Shown one piece after another: positions 62,312 to 64,000 of a stretch of DNA of 64,000 nucleotides. Origin of the DNA: Clostridiaceae bacterium (GTDB lineage: Bacteria; Bacillota; Clostridia; TANB77; CAG-508); the NCBI GenBank assembly GCA_021771025.1, contig JAETPW010000002.1, positions 1-64,000 of the forward strand. Direction: 5' to 3'. The stretch's first letter is position 1. Each line of letters begins with the position of its first letter. The position numbers were made by a program, and so were the translations under genes. The notes beneath the pieces are model-generated. The model searched no databases, was not told where the DNA came from, and saw only the letters and a program-made list of their open reading frames with translations.

Positions 62312-64000
62312 TTATGTAATTTGAATTTTTTCTTTTACCATTTCACATATCATATCTGCGGTTTTTTCTACCCCTAAGGTGTCACTATTTAAGCAGATGT
62401 CGTAATTACCTATGTCTTTCCAATCTTTGCTTGTGTAGTATTTATAATGGTTTGCACGTAATTTATCGATTCGTGTAATTTCCTTTTCTGCTTTTTTGGC
62501 ATCCATTTGATAATATTTTGTGGCACGTTCCATTTTGCTTTTTTCGTCACTATAGATAAATACTTTGATGACATTTGGTTTGTCTTTTAAAATGAAATCT
62601 GCACATCTTCCTACGATAACGCAAGTTTCTGTTTTAGCTACTTGTTCAATTAATTCAGATTCTTTGACAAATAGTTCGTCTGCATTAGATAATCCAAAAT
62701 AATAACCACTGTTTAAACTTGCTAGTGCATTTCGTTTTTGTTCGTTTTCTTCTATGTATTCTTCGGATAGTCCTGTTTCTTCTGCTACTTTGATGATAAA
62801 GTCTTTGTCATATAGTTTGATTCCTAGTTTATCGGCTATTAATCTTCCTACGTATCTTCCACCAGACCCATATTCCCTAGCAATGGTAATGACTACTTGT
62901 TTATCTAATTGATTGTCTGTACTAGTATCGTCAATTAGGGCTTGACTGGTTATTTTTTGTTTTCCTAAGTGTTTGATTTCGCCAATTAATAAAATACCGG
63001 CAATGACAAAGGCTAACCCATCGGCAAATGGTCCTGCATATAATACGCCCATAATTCCAAATGTGCCTCCTAAGATTACCATAGCTGGAATTAAGAATAC
63101 GATTTGTCTAGATAGGGATAAAATAGCACTCTTGATGCTTTTTCCAATGGCTTGGAAGAAGATTCCTGATGGAATTTGGATTCCGTTACATATACATAAT
63201 AGAAGATATGTTCTAAAGGCTAAACAAGCAAATTCCATGTAATTTTCGTCACCACTACCAAAGATGGAAATTAATTTGTCTGGTATGGTTTGGAATAAGA
63301 TGAAGGCAATTGTACTAATGACTAAGCTAAGCCCAAGTACTGTTTTTAAGGTTTTCTTAACACGGTCATATTTTCCTGCTCCATAATTGTATCCTAAAAT
63401 TGGCTGTGCTCCTGCTGCAATTCCAATGATGATACTGTTTAGAATTTGGCTAATTTTCATGACAATTCCCAGCACAGTAATTGGAATTTCTGATCCAAAT
63501 TTCGATTCACTTCCGTATTTAGCAAGTAGGTTGTTTTCAAATGCCATAACAAATACAAAGCTCATTTGAGTAATAAAACTACTAATTCCCAATGTAGTTA
63601 CTTTTCTGGCTACTCCTAATTTTAACTTAAATTGTTCTTTGTTTAATGTAATTGACTTGAATTTTTTGATGTACAAAATATTCATTAAGAAGGTTACCCC
63701 TTGACTAATTACTGTCGCAATGGCTGCTCCTTCTACTCCCATTTTGAAGACAAAAATAAAAATTGGGTCTAAAATGGTATTTAAGATTGCTCCGGTAACC
63801 ATAGATGTCATGGCATATTTAGGGTTTCCGTCAGCTCTGATGATAGAGTTTAGGGTTGTTCCAATCATCATGAAGGGAAATCCTATGGCAATGATATAGC
63901 CATAATGTAAGGCAAAGTCTTTTAAGGCTTCTGTACAGCCAAATATGGCTAATAATTGTGGTAAGAAAATTAAGGTAGCAATACATAAAGTAAGTGAGAT
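62312..64000 (-). CDS. MATE transporter fused to a cytidylate-kinase-like domain, 5' end outside window
   Basis: The frame is open to the window edge, so the N-terminus is missing. The first ~365 visible residues are the later membrane segments of a MATE-type sodium/proton drug exporter. From about 180 residues before the end, VVITIAREYGSGGRYVGRLI begins a cytidylate-kinase-like (AAK6-type) P-loop domain with GRCADF and a lid region. The fusion could couple nucleotide binding to transport, but the role is unknown. Confidence 0.85.
   Translation of the reverse strand: MSLTLCIATLIFLPQLLAIFGCTEALKDFALHYGYIIAIGFPFMMIGTTLNSIIRADGNPKYAMTSMVTGAILNTILDPIFIFVFKMGVEGAAIATVISQGVTFLMNILYIKKFKSITLNKEQFKLKLGVARKVTTLGISSFITQMSFVFVMAFENNLLAKYGSESKFGSEIPITVLGIVMKISQILNSIIIGIAAGAQPILGYNYGAGKYDRVKKTLKTVLGLSLVISTIAFILFQTIPDKLISIFGSGDENYMEFACLAFRTYLLLCICNGIQIPSGIFFQAIGKSIKSAILSLSRQIVFLIPAMVILGGTFGIMGVLYAGPFADGLAFVIAGILLIGEIKHLGKQKITSQALIDDTSTDNQLDKQVVITIAREYGSGGRYVGRLIADKLGIKLYDKDFIIKVAEETGLSEEYIEENEQKRNALASLNSGYYFGLSNADELFVKESELIEQVAKTETCVIVGRCADFILKDKPNVIKVFIYSDEKSKMERATKYYQMDAKKAEKEITRIDKLRANHYKYYTSKDWKDIGNYDICLNSDTLGVEKTADMICEMVKEKIQIT

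Noticed and set aside
1..64000. Integrated prophage or conjugative element
   Set aside because: No integrase, terminase, capsid, relaxase or attachment repeats were seen; the accessory genes are single insertions or remnants.

Overview
The window looks like a chromosome segment of a very AT-rich, endospore-forming Firmicute of the class Clostridia, probably a gut commensal. The evidence is a complete spoIIIAA-AH sporulation operon, low-GC codon use, strong AGGAGG ribosome sites, a pta-ack acetate pathway, ABC-F resistance ATPases and VanRS-like signalling. Almost every gene is on the minus strand. No tRNA, rRNA or CRISPR array is seen.

Layout from left to right. 1-20.2 kb is a cell-surface polysaccharide locus: GtrA and GtrB homologues, a GT-C type glycosyltransferase, several GT2/GT4 enzymes, a methyltransferase, a Wzm/Wzt-type ABC exporter, and a secreted carboxypeptidase with fifteen ricin-type repeats. 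20.5-26.1 kb is metabolism: guaB, two tandem ackA paralogues and pta. 26.5-32.7 kb is spoIIIAH-AG-AF-AE-AD-AC-AB-AA, with unusually long, structured gaps between its genes. 32.9-35.4 kb holds an anchored protein and YebC. 35.9-43.2 kb is a Wadjet-type (JetABCD) plasmid-defence operon with a damaged jetC, followed by small accessory genes and remnants. 45-48.6 kb has a VanRS-like pair, a C39-like peptidase and a transglycosylase. 48.7-64 kb has two ABC-F genes with leader peptides, a RhuM-Fic fusion, a ZIP transporter, a LytTR module, an ABC transporter, several deletion remnants and a MATE-cytidylate-kinase fusion that runs off the window.

The main discovery candidate is a recoding signal. 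Four genes (spoIIIAA, spoIIIAB, spoIIIAG, jetD) have reading frames that break, and all ten breaks fall at an in-frame CGG codon. In each case skipping the C (+1, so CGGN is read as one glycine, GGN) restores the conserved protein exactly. spoIIIAG needs five such events within 43 bases, and each CGG is in frame only if the previous shift happened. CGG is otherwise almost absent in frame from the window, although it is common out of phase (for example AAC GGA, ATC GGA). Three in-frame CGGs (a small orf at 44.1 kb, an orf at 61.8 kb, and an ABC-F leader peptide) do not show a shift and are counter-evidence or special cases. Either this organism performs +1 decoding at CGG, or the DNA carries phase-specific extra C residues of unknown origin.

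Other unexplained structure: a ~100-base structured core repeated three to four times, with private long self-complementary arms in two copies; a shared leader module before spoIIIAC and spoIIIAD; hairpins lodged between the Shine-Dalgarno and the start codon of four genes; REP-like GGGGACGG palindromes; and two deletion chimeras.
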